DNA of 64,000 nt from Bacteroidales bacterium. Lineage in GTDB: Bacteria > Bacteroidota > Bacteroidia > Bacteroidales > UBA3824. The position numbers and the translations under genes were made by a program. Positions 17,489 to 28,938 of the stretch are shown in pieces (within the stretch, counting starts at the first letter, position 1; every line of letters starts with the position of its first letter). The stretch lies in assembly GCA_017417315.1 (NCBI GenBank), contig JAFPZK010000068.1, positions 69,104 to 133,103 on the forward strand, read 5' to 3'. The notes below the pieces were generated by a model, which made no database searches, was not told the DNA's origin, and worked only from the letters and a program-made list of their open reading frames with translations.

Positions 17489-19903
17489 TCAATTAACCTT
17501 CCATTCCAAAACGCCGCCTGAAAAGCCTTTTTGAAGTTGAACTTCGATTTTTAGAGCCGTCGTTTTTACGGGTTTGAAATTAACGCTGTTGTAACAATCT
17601 TTTTCTACCGTGCAGGGCGAGAGATATTCAACCTCTTTGAAAACATCGCCGTCTTTGTAAAAAAGTTTCCAACTTTCAGGTACTTTGAAACTTCCGTCAT
17701 AATGCTCAAATTCGAGCCAATAGAGTTGAACGTTTGAAACCAAAGTTTCTTCCTCGAACTTGTAAGCGAGAGTTTCTTTTGAACCGAATTTCAGCCACCA
17801 ATAGAAATACGGTTTTGCGGTGTATGACGAGCGCAAAGGTTCCCACTGATCGTTAACGCCGAATGCCCAGCCTTCAACCGCTGCACTTTCGGGCGCGTCT
17901 TTCTGAATCGGTGCTTGAAGCGTTATCGAAGTCGCCTTTGAAGCGATGGTTTCAGACGGTTTTATGCGGGTGTAAGCGGGTGATTCTGCAATCCAGACTT
18001 CCATTTCGCTGTTGCCACGGTTGTTCCAAGTAGAGTAGGGGATAGCCTTGAAATTCACTGTTTTAACATTTCCGTCCTGCAAGGTTTGAAGTGCCTTGCC
18101 AGAAAGCGTTACCACGCCGGACAAAAGTTGCGGTTCGTAGTTAAAAGAAAGTTTTTCGTTTTGAGGAATCGACTTGTCAAAAACTGAATTTTCGTTATCA
18201 ACGCCTTCCAAGCAATAAACTATCGGACCTCTTTGCAAAGCGACTTTTCCACGGTCGTCTTCGGCATTGTCGTTGGCTTTTATGCGGCGGATTTCCATCG
18301 GAAAATCCAAAGAAATTTTGTCGCCTTTTTTCCAAGTTTTTTTGATTTCTAAATAGCCGTTTTGAAGTTTAGCGTTATAGTCTTTGCCGTTGACTTTTAA
18401 CGTGTAATTTCCCGCTTTGTCAACAAACCTGTAAAGGTCGGTTGCAACGGGTTTGTCATTAGCCCAAGACGGCAGACGAAGAAGCATTGTGAACTCACTT
18501 TGCTTTTTGGGTTCAACGGTGATTTCAACGCCGCCCTGCCAAGGCATTTGAGTTTTTTGAGAGAGTTTCACGATGTTTTTTCCGGCAGTGATTTCGGCAT
18601 CGCTTTCAGCATAAAGGTTGACGAAAATATCGCTATTTCTTGTGGCGTAAACATAATTGGAAATACTTGCCACAAAGCGTGTTACGTTGCCCGGACAGCA
18701 AGCGCAGCCAAACCACGGAGCGCGTTCGTGTTCGCCGCCGCTTTCAAGGGGATTGTCGTAGAAAAACTTGTCGCCCGAAAGCGAAACGCCGCTCATAACG
18801 CCGTTATACAAAGCCCTTTCATAAACGTCAACGTATTTGGCATCGCCCGTTGCGAGAAACATTCTGTAATTCCAATAAACGTTGGCGATAGAAGCGCAAG
18901 TCTCGCAATATGCCGTGTGATTATTGAGTTCGTAATTAGGACCGAAACCTTCGCCCTGAGGTCTTGAACCTATACCGCCGGTGATGAAAAGTTTTTTCGA
19001 TGCCATATTGTCCCAAATTCTGCAAAGCGCGTTGAAGTAGTTTTCGTCGCCCGTAAGAGCCGCAACGTCAGCAACGCCGGAATAAAGATAACCTGCTCTG
19101 ACGGCGTGTCCTACGATTTCGTCTTGTTGAAGAATAGGTTTGTGGTCTTGACTGTATTCGCTCGGGTGATGACCGTCAGTACAACGACCGGTTTCTTCGA
19201 CAAAATATTTTGACATGTTGAGATATTCTTTTTTGCCGGTAACTTTATAAAGTTTGCAAAGAGCCATTTCAACAATCGGGTGTCCTGACGGGCGGTGAAT
19301 TTTGCCTTCTTCCGCACCGAAAACCTTACAAATAAGGTCGGCGTTTTTAATGGCGACGTTCAGAAAGTTTTTTTTGCCGGTAGCCTGATAGTGAGCGACG
19401 GCAGACTCGATTAAGTGTCCTGAATTGTAGAGTTCGTGGCTGTTGATTTTTTCCCAGCGTTTAGTTCCCCACCAGCCTGAAAGTCTCGTACATTTATTAG
19501 TAACGCAGGTTGTGAGGTAGCCGTCAGCCTCCTGAGCCTTTGCGATAAGGTTGATTACGCTGTCGAGATAATGGTCGAGTTTTTTGTCGTAATGAACCGC
19601 TAACGAATAACTTGCGCCCTCAATTACTTTATAAGGGTCGGTATCGTCGAAGGAGAAATCGCCTTGATGTTCTTTTTTAATGATTCCGGCTGCGACGGCG
19701 AAATTGTCGAACCTGCCGTTTTTTTCACATTCTTTAAAAGCGGACGGAATCGAAACGGTGCGGTTGGTTTCGATTCTTTCAGCCCAAAACTTGTCCGAAA
19801 ATTTTACCTTAGTAAAAGGTACTTCTTTGATGTCGGAATGTTGCGCCGAGACTGAAAAAGCAGCCGCCGAAATTAATAATGATATAAAAATTTTCGCTTT
19901 CAT
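17489..19903 (-). CDS. GH127 beta-L-arabinofuranosidase (first copy)
   Basis: 804 aa with signal peptide (SVSAQ), so periplasmic or secreted. GH127 enzymes use a zinc-held cysteine nucleophile. The full set is visible: Glu318 (GEGFG, acid/base position), Glu334 and Cys336 in YCETC, and Cys402-Cys403 in FGCACCPGN. The C-terminal part (about 690-804) is an extra beta domain shared with the second copy at 24595. In bifidobacteria the family removes beta-L-Araf units from hydroxyproline-linked arabino-oligosaccharides of extensin-type glycoproteins. It is first in the leftward operon, 57 bp ahead of susC, behind an operator with 21-bp spaced repeats. Confidence 0.93.
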   Translation of the reverse strand: MKAKIFISLLISAAAFSVSAQHSDIKEVPFTKVKFSDKFWAERIETNRTVSIPSAFKECEKNGRFDNFAVAAGIIKKEHQGDFSFDDTDPYKVIEGASYSLAVHYDKKLDHYLDSVINLIAKAQEADGYLTTCVTNKCTRLSGWWGTKRWEKINSHELYNSGHLIESAVAHYQATGKKNFLNVAIKNADLICKVFGAEEGKIHRPSGHPIVEMALCKLYKVTGKKEYLNMSKYFVEETGRCTDGHHPSEYSQDHKPILQQDEIVGHAVRAGYLYSGVADVAALTGDENYFNALCRIWDNMASKKLFITGGIGSRPQGEGFGPNYELNNHTAYCETCASIANVYWNYRMFLATGDAKYVDVYERALYNGVMSGVSLSGDKFFYDNPLESGGEHERAPWFGCACCPGNVTRFVASISNYVYATRNSDIFVNLYAESDAEITAGKNIVKLSQKTQMPWQGGVEITVEPKKQSEFTMLLRLPSWANDKPVATDLYRFVDKAGNYTLKVNGKDYNAKLQNGYLEIKKTWKKGDKISLDFPMEIRRIKANDNAEDDRGKVALQRGPIVYCLEGVDNENSVFDKSIPQNEKLSFNYEPQLLSGVVTLSGKALQTLQDGNVKTVNFKAIPYSTWNNRGNSEMEVWIAESPAYTRIKPSETIASKATSITLQAPIQKDAPESAAVEGWAFGVNDQWEPLRSSYTAKPYFYWWLKFGSKETLAYKFEEETLVSNVQLYWLEFEHYDGSFKVPESWKLFYKDGDVFKEVEYLSPCTVEKDCYNSVNFKPVKTTALKIEVQLQKGFSGGVLEWKVN

Positions 19904-19960
19904 TGTGTTAAATTTTTGTTACGGCAAAGTAAACTACTTCCTAACAAAACAAATAACACA

Positions 19961-20040
19961 ATCGTCCAAATTTATGCAAGAGAAGTCCAAAACGGCGTTT
20001 TTGGACGATTTTTGCATATTTTTGGACGATTTTTGCATTA
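19961..20040. promoter_or_regulatory. Direct-repeat operator upstream of GH127/susC operon
   Basis: Read towards the leftward gene, TTGGACTTCTCTTGCAT is followed by AAATTTGGACG. GTCC cores on the plus strand lie at 19964 and 19985 (21 bp apart). A second pair of GGAC cores in the opposite sense lies at 20003 and 20023 (20 bp apart), each followed by TTTTTGCAT. Repeats two helical turns apart are what AraC-type activators bind. The same element, in the same sense relative to its gene, precedes the GH43 gene at 22244. A -7-like box reading TTACTTTGC on the minus strand lies at about 19923-19931. Confidence 0.6.
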
Positions 20041-20063
20041 ACAATAAGTTAATATTGCGATTT

Positions 20064-21065
20064 TTAGAAAATGTTTTTTGAATTAAGAGTCCCTTTAATT
20101 TTTAGTGCGATATGATATGCAAGATTTACGGGTACTGCATTACCTATCATTTTGTACCCGATGTTTACCTCGTCGTAAATAAATTTGAAATCGTCAGGAA
20201 AACTTTGTATTCTTGCTACCTCACGAACTGTCATACGGCGGTAAAGATGTTCAGAACCCGGTGCAAAAATCTGTTTGTCAGTTCCTATTTTAATCATCTT
20301 CGGAGCCTGAGGGTGCAACTGACATTGTCGCCCGCTTGCTTGAACCGTAAAACCCGGTTCATTCCACGCACGCACTCTGTTTCTTGACATAAAAATAGAA
20401 GAATACGACCCGACAAAATATTCATGATTGGGTATAACACATTTGTCGCCGTTAGTTTTGTTCTTGTCTAAGGCGGGAATTGCCGAGTCTTTTAAATCCC
20501 AAATCGCATCTTTGAGGGTCGGTTTATATGCTTTCGGGGTCGGATATTGAAAATATTTGATTTTCAAATCTTTTCTGAATCCTATATAAAAAACTCTGTC
20601 TCTGTCTTCCGGAACATCAAAATCATTGGCGTTCAACATTCTAAGACTTACGTCGTATCCTGCTTCGTCAAATTGTTGCAAGAAGTCTTTGACCGCTTTT
20701 GAATGTCTTTCTGCCAACATTCCCGAAACGTTTTCTGCAACAAAAAAATACGGGTGTTTATCTTTTAAGATGCGGATATATTCATAAAAAAGTTGACCTC
20801 TGGCATCTTCAATACCGCGTAATGCGCCGCCTTCACTCCATGATTGACACGGCGGTCCGCCGATAATACCGTCCGCATTATCAGGAAATTCAGAAGAAGG
20901 TAAGTCTCTGACATCTTTATCACTCAAAGGCACATCAGGAAAATTAGCACGAAAAGTCGGACAAATTTTCTTGTCAAATTCATTGGCCATTATAGTTTCA
21001 AAACCTGCATTATGAAATCCCTTGTCCAATCCGCCTGCACCACTAAACAAACTAATTAATCTCAT
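20064..21065 (-). CDS. HaeIII-type DNA (cytosine-5) methyltransferase
   Basis: 333 aa from the ATG at 21065, the start that gives the canonical N-terminus [17 protein letters not shown] (SAM-binding motif I). Motif [14 protein letters not shown] carries the catalytic Cys, motif VI is AENVSG, motif [17 protein letters not shown], motif [13 protein letters not shown]. The target-recognition part ([33 protein letters not shown]) matches M.HaeIII as remembered, so GGCC is the predicted site. It protects host DNA against the nuclease encoded by the overlapping upstream gene (14-bp overlap, endonuclease first). Confidence 0.93.
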   Translation of the reverse strand: MRLISLFSGAGGLDKGFHNAGFETIMANEFDKKICPTFRANFPDVPLSDKDVRDLPSSEFPDNADGIIGGPPCQSWSEGGALRGIEDARGQLFYEYIRILKDKHPYFFVAENVSGMLAERHSKAVKDFLQQFDEAGYDVSLRMLNANDFDVPEDRDRVFYIGFRKDLKIKYFQYPTPKAYKPTLKDAIWDLKDSAIPALDKNKTNGDKCVIPNHEYFVGSYSSIFMSRNRVRAWNEPGFTVQASGRQCQLHPQAPKMIKIGTDKQIFAPGSEHLYRRMTVREVARIQSFPDDFKFIYDEVNIGYKMIGNAVPVNLAYHIALKIKGTLNSKNIF

Positions 21066-22029
21066 CTTCTTGAAACAAATATTGGGTAAACAAAATAGGC
21101 GGATTACCGAGCAGTTGTATATCAAACTTTAATGAAGTTTCCACCTTTGTAGAAGCATTATGTATTCTGAACGATATTTCCCAACCGCCGTCCATAATGA
21201 TATGTAAAGTATTGTCGGAATTTGGTTTTAACTCAAACTCTACAATCCTTGTCGGTAGATTAATTTTCGGAATCTTAAATTTTGTTTTCTCGCTGCCGTA
21301 TGGTTTATTTAATTCGCCGTTAATATTAAATGCCTTTATAATTACGGTGTTGTTGTTATCGTCTTTTATGATTTTATAAAAAGCATATTGCCCTATTAAA
21401 TAGCGTATAAGTTGTTGCGGAATGTTACTATTGTTTGCGTTTATATTCAGCAACTCTTTGCGAAAAGCCCTGAGTAATGGCATATAAACTAATTTTTGCT
21501 TATCATTCCCTAAGTCTTCCCAAGTTTTGTCAGATTCCTTTTGAGTTTTGAGATATTCAAAAATCGGTTTAATTTCTTGCCAATAAGTTGCGGAACACGG
21601 AATACCAAACCAAGATTTGCCGAAATCAAGAACACTGCTAAGTCTGGAATGTTTAACTGCATCGTTATTGTTTTTTGCAGAAAAACCTATTTCCCAACAC
21701 GGATTTGTCCTTTTGAAAATAATATCCCTAACATCGCTATGTTCTCCGGCATCATCAGGGCTGATATATATGTTAAGCATTTGTGTATTGCTGCCGATAT
21801 GTCTGAGTCCGGGTTCGAGTTTTACCAAGGTTTCTATGGTCAATGCCGCACAATAATCAAACCGTTTACGCTCAACAAAAGAAACCGAATTATAAAAACT
21901 TTGTGCATTACGATATGCATCGTCTTCTACAACGGTCAAAAAAATCCCTTGCTCCTGCAAATACGAACCGTATGCCGTTGCAAGAGCATATTCAAAAGCC
22001 TTTCCGTTTCTAACTTGCGTTCCTGCCAT
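21052..22029 (-). CDS. HaeIII-family type II restriction endonuclease
   Basis: 325 aa. The N-terminus [17 protein letters not shown] and the central [20 protein letters not shown] resemble R.HaeIII. An acidic residue pair before EIGFSAK could form a PD-(D/E)xK-like site. Expected cut site GG/CC, blunt, inferred from the strongly HaeIII-like partner methylase. It is translated just before the methylase, with overlapping ends. The pair lies between two PUL promoters that share an operator, which suggests later arrival. GGCC sites are present in this window, so protection depends on the methylase. Confidence 0.87.
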   Translation of the reverse strand: MAGTQVRNGKAFEYALATAYGSYLQEQGIFLTVVEDDAYRNAQSFYNSVSFVERKRFDYCAALTIETLVKLEPGLRHIGSNTQMLNIYISPDDAGEHSDVRDIIFKRTNPCWEIGFSAKNNNDAVKHSRLSSVLDFGKSWFGIPCSATYWQEIKPIFEYLKTQKESDKTWEDLGNDKQKLVYMPLLRAFRKELLNINANNSNIPQQLIRYLIGQYAFYKIIKDDNNNTVIIKAFNINGELNKPYGSEKTKFKIPKINLPTRIVEFELKPNSDNTLHIIMDGGWEISFRIHNASTKVETSLKFDIQLLGNPPILFTQYLFQEDEIN

Positions 22030-22120
22030 AAGTTTATTGTTCTAAATTGTTGCAAAAGTAAAAAACTTTCATGTAATTTACAAAAATGATTTTTTTTGAT
22101 AAAAATTGTCCGATAAACTT

Positions 22121-22212
22121 ATTTTTGGATTTTTTTTGTATGTTTTTGGACTTCTCTTGCATATTTTTGGACGTTTGTATCATTTTTTTGCTTAACTTTT
22201 CTTTAATATTGC
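22121..22212 (+). promoter_or_regulatory. Direct-repeat operator and promoter of the GH43-GH127 pair
   Basis: TTTTTGGA cores end at 22130, 22151 and 22172 (21-bp steps), separated by TTGTATG or TTGCAT elements. The middle unit TTGGACTTCTCTTGCAT is identical to the one before the leftward GH127 gene. Downstream, TAATATTGC near 22205 resembles the -7 box. The layout suggests that one AraC-type protein controls both divergent units. Confidence 0.6.
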
Positions 22213-22243
22213 AGAAAAGTTTTTTAAAAGATTTATTAACATT

Positions 22244-24598
22244 ATGCAAACAAAATCCATAATACTTCTTCTTTTGTTTTTTTTGTGGCATAACATTCTT
22301 AAAGCCCAAGAAAAATACAACAGTCCGCAAAACGGAAATCCGATTTTGCCCGGATATTTTGCCGACCCGACGATAAAAAAATTCGGGGACACTTATTATA
22401 TATATGCGACGACTGACGGCAGCGGCGCGGGTTTCGGACCTTCTCAGGTTTGGACGAGCAAAAACCTTACTGACTGGACGCTCGTGCCGATGAACTGGCC
22501 CGACAGTCATTGGATTTGGGCTCCCGATGTTATGCAACATACTGACGGAAAATATTATATGGTCTATTGTCAGCCGTGTACGCTTCATTGCGGAGTTTCA
22601 GAGACTCCGCGCGGTCCGTGGAAAAATATTCTCGGAAAAAGCGATGCCGTTTGGGTAAAAGACCGTTTCGTTAAAAACGCCATAACCCTTGACGGTCAGA
22701 CTTTTAGAGACGATGACGGCAGCGTTTACTGTTATTGGGGAACTTGGGGAATTTACAAAGATTTCGGCTGCGGTGTCGGAAAAATCAATTCAAAAGATTT
22801 CACGAAATTCGATACTACAAGACTGATTGTCAACACCGAAGCAACTGATTTTTTTGAAGCACCCTTTGTTTTTAAACGCAAAGGCACGTATTATTTCACG
22901 TATTCGTCAGGCTCGTGTCATGACAGCACGTACAGAGTTCAATACGCCGTTTCAAAACGCCCGATGGGACCTTACAAATACAAAGGCTGTATTCTCAGAA
23001 GTTCGGTTGACGGCACTGTTCACGGACCGGGACATCACAGCATTTTGGAAGAAAACGGCAAATATTACATCGTTTATCACCGTCATGACAATCCTCATTC
23101 TAACCGTGGTTTTCACCGTCAGATTTGCGCCGACGTTTTGGAATTTGACAAAAAAGGCAATATTCTGCCTGTCAAACCTACTCATAAAGGCGTTTTTGAA
23201 AATAAAAGCGGCAGAAAAAATCTCGCACTCGGAGCAAAAGTCAATGCTTCAAGTTATTATGACAAAGATTTCCGTCCCGAATACGCCGTTGACGACAACA
23301 ATGGAACTCTTTGGAGACCGAAAACTACGGGTCAGGAATTTTTAGTTGTTGATTTGGGTAAAGTAGAGAAAATAAGAACGATACAAACGCAGTTTGAATA
23401 CGCGACACAATTTTATCAATACGTTTTGGAGACCTCTCTTGACGGCAAAACGTGGGAGATTTTTGCTGACAAACGTTTCAACAAACTTTTGGGTTCGCCT
23501 ATGACGGATTTCGGCGATGTTGAAGCCCGTTTCGTAAGACTAACGTATCTTAACGGCGAAAAATGCGGTTACGGCGGTGCGGTTTGGAACATCAAGATTT
23601 TTAGCGAATTAGTAACCGACAATCCTCAGCAATGGCTCGGTTTTGCGGCGGAAGATTTCGACGGTTTTGAGTGGAAAAACAATTACGGAATGTTAGGCGG
23701 AAAATTCGTTTTGAAACAAGGTCAGGCGCAAAAAGTTTTTTCTGAAAACGGCAAAGCCAAAGTTAAAATTTTCCCCAATACCGTTTTAGAATACGAAAAT
23801 GCGGCTGTCAGCGACAAAATTTTTATTGCTAATGCTCAGAATATCAAGGTTGTTAGCGGGGAATTAAAAATAGAAAATTTTTCGGACAAAGAAATTTTTT
23901 TAGGTGATATTATCGGCTTTAATTGGCAGCCCGAAAAGGCGGAAGTTGAATATTTTTCAACGCTCGGAATAGAAACTAAACAAGCCGTACCGAATTACAA
24001 AACCGGCAAAATAGTTGACATCACCGCCGATGATTTTAACGTTAATGACACAGCGTTTTATATTGAAAATCATGGTGTTGACGGCTATTTTGAATGTAAG
24101 ACAAAGCCGCTTACCGTTTGCATGGTTCAGGGCAAAAAAGCCTTTAAGTTTACCGGCGAAGAGGTTTATTTGTCATCGTTTATGTTGCCTGAAACTATCA
24201 GGGACAACGCACCTTACGTTTTGGAAGCGGAGTTCCTGAATCCCGAAACGGAACTTAACGAATGTATTGCAGACTTTACGTCAAGTCATGACGAATTAGA
24301 AAAAATTATGCTCGTTAACGGCACTGAACCTCGTTGCGGAATTTTTAATCATTACGGTTGGTACGAAGATGCCGGTTTAGGCAAAGACAACGCTAAAAAG
24401 TATGAAAATCAATGGGTTAAAATTCGTGTGGAGTTTGACGGCAGAATCGAAAAAATATTTTTCAACGGCACATTTGTCAGCGAAAAAGATCTTCAACTTA
24501 TGATAAAACCCTCGCAATTCATCACTCTCGGCAGAAATGCCGAAGGCGATTGGGCTTTTAAAGGTTATTTAAGAAATTTAAAGTTTAACAATTTATGA
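22244..24598 (+). CDS. GH43 glycosidase with F5/8C module and LamG-like C-terminus
   Basis: 784 aa with signal peptide (residues 1-21). Residues about 33-320 form a five-bladed GH43 propeller with base Asp41 (YFADPT), Asp150 (TLDGQTFRDDDG) and acid Glu205 (FFEAPF), a complete catalytic triad. Residues about 330-460 are an F5/8 type C carbohydrate-binding domain (NLALGAKVNASSYYD, VRLTYLNGEKCGYGG). The last 150 residues resemble a concanavalin/LamG sandwich. GH43 members are alpha-L-arabinofuranosidases, arabinanases or beta-xylosidases; the subfamily cannot be fixed by eye. The stop overlaps the next start (ATGA), so it is translationally coupled to a GH127 gene, which favours arabinose removal. 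Confidence 0.9.
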   Translation: MQTKSIILLLLFFLWHNILKAQEKYNSPQNGNPILPGYFADPTIKKFGDTYYIYATTDGSGAGFGPSQVWTSKNLTDWTLVPMNWPDSHWIWAPDVMQHTDGKYYMVYCQPCTLHCGVSETPRGPWKNILGKSDAVWVKDRFVKNAITLDGQTFRDDDGSVYCYWGTWGIYKDFGCGVGKINSKDFTKFDTTRLIVNTEATDFFEAPFVFKRKGTYYFTYSSGSCHDSTYRVQYAVSKRPMGPYKYKGCILRSSVDGTVHGPGHHSILEENGKYYIVYHRHDNPHSNRGFHRQICADVLEFDKKGNILPVKPTHKGVFENKSGRKNLALGAKVNASSYYDKDFRPEYAVDDNNGTLWRPKTTGQEFLVVDLGKVEKIRTIQTQFEYATQFYQYVLETSLDGKTWEIFADKRFNKLLGSPMTDFGDVEARFVRLTYLNGEKCGYGGAVWNIKIFSELVTDNPQQWLGFAAEDFDGFEWKNNYGMLGGKFVLKQGQAQKVFSENGKAKVKIFPNTVLEYENAAVSDKIFIANAQNIKVVSGELKIENFSDKEIFLGDIIGFNWQPEKAEVEYFSTLGIETKQAVPNYKTGKIVDITADDFNVNDTAFYIENHGVDGYFECKTKPLTVCMVQGKKAFKFTGEEVYLSSFMLPETIRDNAPYVLEAEFLNPETELNECIADFTSSHDELEKIMLVNGTEPRCGIFNHYGWYEDAGLGKDNAKKYENQWVKIRVEFDGRIEKIFFNGTFVSEKDLQLMIKPSQFITLGRNAEGDWAFKGYLRNLKFNNL

Positions 24599-27009
24599 AA
24601 AGGTTTTTAGTTTCAGCGGCGTTGATAGCCGTTTGCGGAGACGTTTCCGCACAGAGTCAGGGCTATCCGATTACGCCCGTCGAGTTTACAAAAGTGAAAG
24701 TAACGGACAGTTTTTGGGGGCAAAGACTTGAAGCAAGTCGTAAAACAACTATTCCGCTTGCGTTTTCAAAATGTGAAGAAACTCACCGTTACACCAATTT
24801 CGAGAATGCGGCAAAACATCTTCAAGACCCCTCAAAAGTCTTTGAAGTAGAAGGTGTTATGGGTTATTCTTTTGACGATACCGACCCGTACAAAACCATC
24901 GAAGGTGCAAGTTACATTCTCCAAACTTATCCTGACAAAAAGTTGCAGGCGTATGTAGATTCCGTCATCAACATTATCGGCAAGGCGCAAGAGCCTGACG
25001 GTTATCTTTACACCGCCCGGACTCAAAACCCGTCGCACCCTCACCCGTGGGCGGGCGAAAAACGTTGGGAATTAGAAGAGGATTTGAGCCACGAACTGTA
25101 CAATCTCGGACACCTTTGCGAGGCGGCAGTCGCTCATTATCAGGCTACCGGCAGCACAAAACTTTTGAACATCGCGAAACGTTTTGCAGATTGTGTTTGT
25201 AAGGAAGTCGGCGCGGGCAAAAATCAGGCGTGTGTTGTCCCCGGACATCAAATCGCTGAAATGGGTTTGGCAAAACTTTATCTCGCAACTGGCGAAAAAA
25301 AGTATTTGGACGAGGCAAAATTTTTGCTTGACTATCGCGGCAAAACAACAATCGTTCATGAATATTCGCAGGCTCACAAGCCGGTCGTTGAGCAGGACGA
25401 GGCTGTCGGACACGCTGTCAGAGCCGCTTATATGTATGCGGGAATGGCTGACGTTGCAGCACTTACGGGCGACAAAGATTACATCTCTGCTGTGGACAGA
25501 ATTTGGGACAACATTGTTACGAAAAAACTTTACATCACCGGCGGAATAGGCGCAACCTCTAACGGCGAGGCTTTCGGCGAAAACTATTATTTGCCGAACA
25601 TGAGCGCGTATTGCGAAACCTGTGCCGCAATCGGAAACGTTTACGTCAACTACCGGTTGTTTTTACTTCACGGTGATTCAAAGTATTACGACGTTTTGGA
25701 GCGTACACTTTACAACGGTTTGATTTCGGGCGTAAGTCTTGACGGCGGCGGATTTTTCTATCCGAATCCGCTTGAAAGTATGGGTCAACATCAACGTCAG
25801 CCGTGGTTCGGTTGTGCTTGTTGTCCGAGTAATATTTGCAGATTTATTCCGTCGATTCCGGGCTATGTTTATGCCGTTAAAGACAAAAACGTTTACGTAA
25901 ACCTCTTTATGTCAAACACAAGCAACTTGACTGTCGGCGGCAAAAAAGTCGTAATCGAACAAAAAACCGAATATCCTTGGTCGGGAAATGTCAGCGTTTT
26001 GATTTCTGACAACAAAGCGGGAAATTTCGCGCTGAAAATCCGTATTCCGGGTTGGGTAAAAGGTGATGTCGTGCCGTCGGATTTGTATTCTTACAGCGAT
26101 AATAAACGTCTTAGTTTCAAGGTTTTAGTTAACGGTAAAGAAGAAGGCGTTTTGGAAAAAGACGGTTATTTTACGATTAACCGTTCATGGAAAAAAGGCG
26201 ACAAAGTGGAGATTGCTTTCGATATGCAACCGAGAACTGTCCGCGCTAAAAGCAATGTTGAAGCCGACAAGGGTCAGGTGTCAGTAGAATGTGGTCCGAT
26301 AGTTTATTGTGCTGAATTTCCTGATAACGATTTTGACATTTCAGGAATGTTGCTGAATCAAAAACCGAAGTTTCAATCCTTTGATTATAAGGTGCTTTCG
26401 TATCCAGTTAAGGCGTTGTTGACAGATGCTCAGGTTTTGGATTTTGACCAAAACGGCTACCTTGCGGCAAAAAATGTCAAACTGAAACTTATTCCGTATT
26501 ATGCGTGGTGTCATCGCGGCAGCGGTAAAATGAAAGTTTGGTTGCCTCAGGATTTAAACGCTACCCGTCCGACCGAGCCGCCGACATTAGCCTCTGAAAG
26601 TCAAGTTTCAGCAAGTACCAAAACGCCGGCATTGAGCGCACTCAACGACAGACTTTTGCCCAAAGATGCCGAAGACCGTTCGATTCCGTATTATCATTGG
26701 TGGCCTAAAAACGATTGCACCGAATGGCTCGTTTATGATTTCAAAGAGGAGTCGGAGGTAAAAAGCAGTACCGTTTATTGGTTTGACGACGCACCTTGGG
26801 GCGGCTGCCGTGTGCCGAAAAGTTGGAAAGTTTATTATAAAGACAACAGCGGTAACTGGCAACCTGTCAAAAACATAACGCCTTACAAAACAGAACGCGG
26901 CGCAGCCTGCAAAGTAGACTTTGAACCAATCAAGACAAAAGCCTTAAAACTCGAAGTCATACTTCCCGAAAAATTCTCCTCCGGCATTTATGAATGGAAG
27001 GCAGAATAA
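24595..27009 (+). CDS. GH127 beta-L-arabinofuranosidase (second copy)
   Basis: 804 aa with signal peptide (DVSAQ). It is paralogous to the copy at 17489-19903 over its length. Catalytic set: Glu325 (NGEAFG), Glu341 and Cys343 (YCETC), Cys409-Cys410 (FGCACCPSN). The two copies differ near the substrate entrance: this one has RTQNPSHPHPWAGEKRWE around residue 142, the first has a GWWGTKRWEKINSHE version, so linkage preference probably differs. It overlaps the GH43 stop by 4 bp. A symmetrical terminator follows. Confidence 0.93.
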   Translation: MKRFLVSAALIAVCGDVSAQSQGYPITPVEFTKVKVTDSFWGQRLEASRKTTIPLAFSKCEETHRYTNFENAAKHLQDPSKVFEVEGVMGYSFDDTDPYKTIEGASYILQTYPDKKLQAYVDSVINIIGKAQEPDGYLYTARTQNPSHPHPWAGEKRWELEEDLSHELYNLGHLCEAAVAHYQATGSTKLLNIAKRFADCVCKEVGAGKNQACVVPGHQIAEMGLAKLYLATGEKKYLDEAKFLLDYRGKTTIVHEYSQAHKPVVEQDEAVGHAVRAAYMYAGMADVAALTGDKDYISAVDRIWDNIVTKKLYITGGIGATSNGEAFGENYYLPNMSAYCETCAAIGNVYVNYRLFLLHGDSKYYDVLERTLYNGLISGVSLDGGGFFYPNPLESMGQHQRQPWFGCACCPSNICRFIPSIPGYVYAVKDKNVYVNLFMSNTSNLTVGGKKVVIEQKTEYPWSGNVSVLISDNKAGNFALKIRIPGWVKGDVVPSDLYSYSDNKRLSFKVLVNGKEEGVLEKDGYFTINRSWKKGDKVEIAFDMQPRTVRAKSNVEADKGQVSVECGPIVYCAEFPDNDFDISGMLLNQKPKFQSFDYKVLSYPVKALLTDAQVLDFDQNGYLAAKNVKLKLIPYYAWCHRGSGKMKVWLPQDLNATRPTEPPTLASESQVSASTKTPALSALNDRLLPKDAEDRSIPYYHWWPKNDCTEWLVYDFKEESEVKSSTVYWFDDAPWGGCRVPKSWKVYYKDNSGNWQPVKNITPYKTERGAACKVDFEPIKTKALKLEVILPEKFSSGIYEWKAE

Positions 27010-27020
27010 AATTTTTTAAA

Positions 27021-27056
27021 AAAAAATAGTCGCAAAAAGTTTTGCGACTATTTTTT
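27021..27056. terminator. Bidirectional intrinsic terminator between GH127 and atpC
   Basis: An 11-bp perfect stem TAGTCGCAAAA/TTTTGCGACTA with a 2-nt gap is flanked by an A-run on the left and a T-run on the right. It can therefore end transcripts from both convergent genes. Confidence 0.9.
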
Positions 27057-27290
27057 TTTATTTACTAATATGTTCACTTTATTTTTGTTACATTCTACCA
27101 TTCCGCCGCTGATGTCGAAAAACTTATCGCCCTCTGAGGTTTGAAGTTTTATCTTACCTGCTGAAAGCGACGAAATTATGGCGGCGTGGTTTTGAAGTAT
27201 TTCAAACGCGCCTTTTGCTCCGGGAAGGCTCACTAACGTTGCCTCGCCGGAGTAAACTACGCTGTCCGGTGAAATTATTTCTACTTTCAT
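27048..27290 (-). CDS. atpC: ATP synthase F1 epsilon subunit (short form)
   Basis: 80 aa. Only the N-terminal beta-sandwich is present (MKVEIISPDSVVYSGEA.., LPGAKGAFEILQNHAAIISSL), without the C-terminal helical domain that inhibits ATP hydrolysis in longer epsilons. Short epsilons are usual in Bacteroidota. It lies 2 bp downstream of atpD. The other F1Fo genes are not in the window; a convergent GH127 gene follows instead. Confidence 0.93.
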   Translation of the reverse strand: MKVEIISPDSVVYSGEATLVSLPGAKGAFEILQNHAAIISSLSAGKIKLQTSEGDKFFDISGGMVECNKNKVNILVNKKK

Positions 27291-27292
27291 AA

Positions 27293-28843
<1,551 letters not shown>

Positions 28844-28938
28844 TTATAACCAAATATTTTTTCAAAAAAAATTAATATTTTTTTATACTTAATTTTAAAT
28901 TGGTGATTTATAAAAAGTTAGGAACGAGTGTTTTTTTA

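Noticed and set aside
17433..17492. Upstream start for SusC giving a longer N-terminus
   Set aside because: It would put 20 polar residues before a normal signal peptide and overlaps the heptanucleotide repeat.
20064..22029. Depletion of GGCC sites as proof of long R-M residence
   Set aside because: GGCC occurs several times in the window (for example near 4488, 6665, 7350, 9178 and 12128), and no count statistics could be run.
22034..22588. 184-aa ORF on the minus strand opposite the GH43 start
   Set aside because: It lies over the operator and the GH43 signal peptide, has low-complexity Lys/Asn composition and no recognisable domain.
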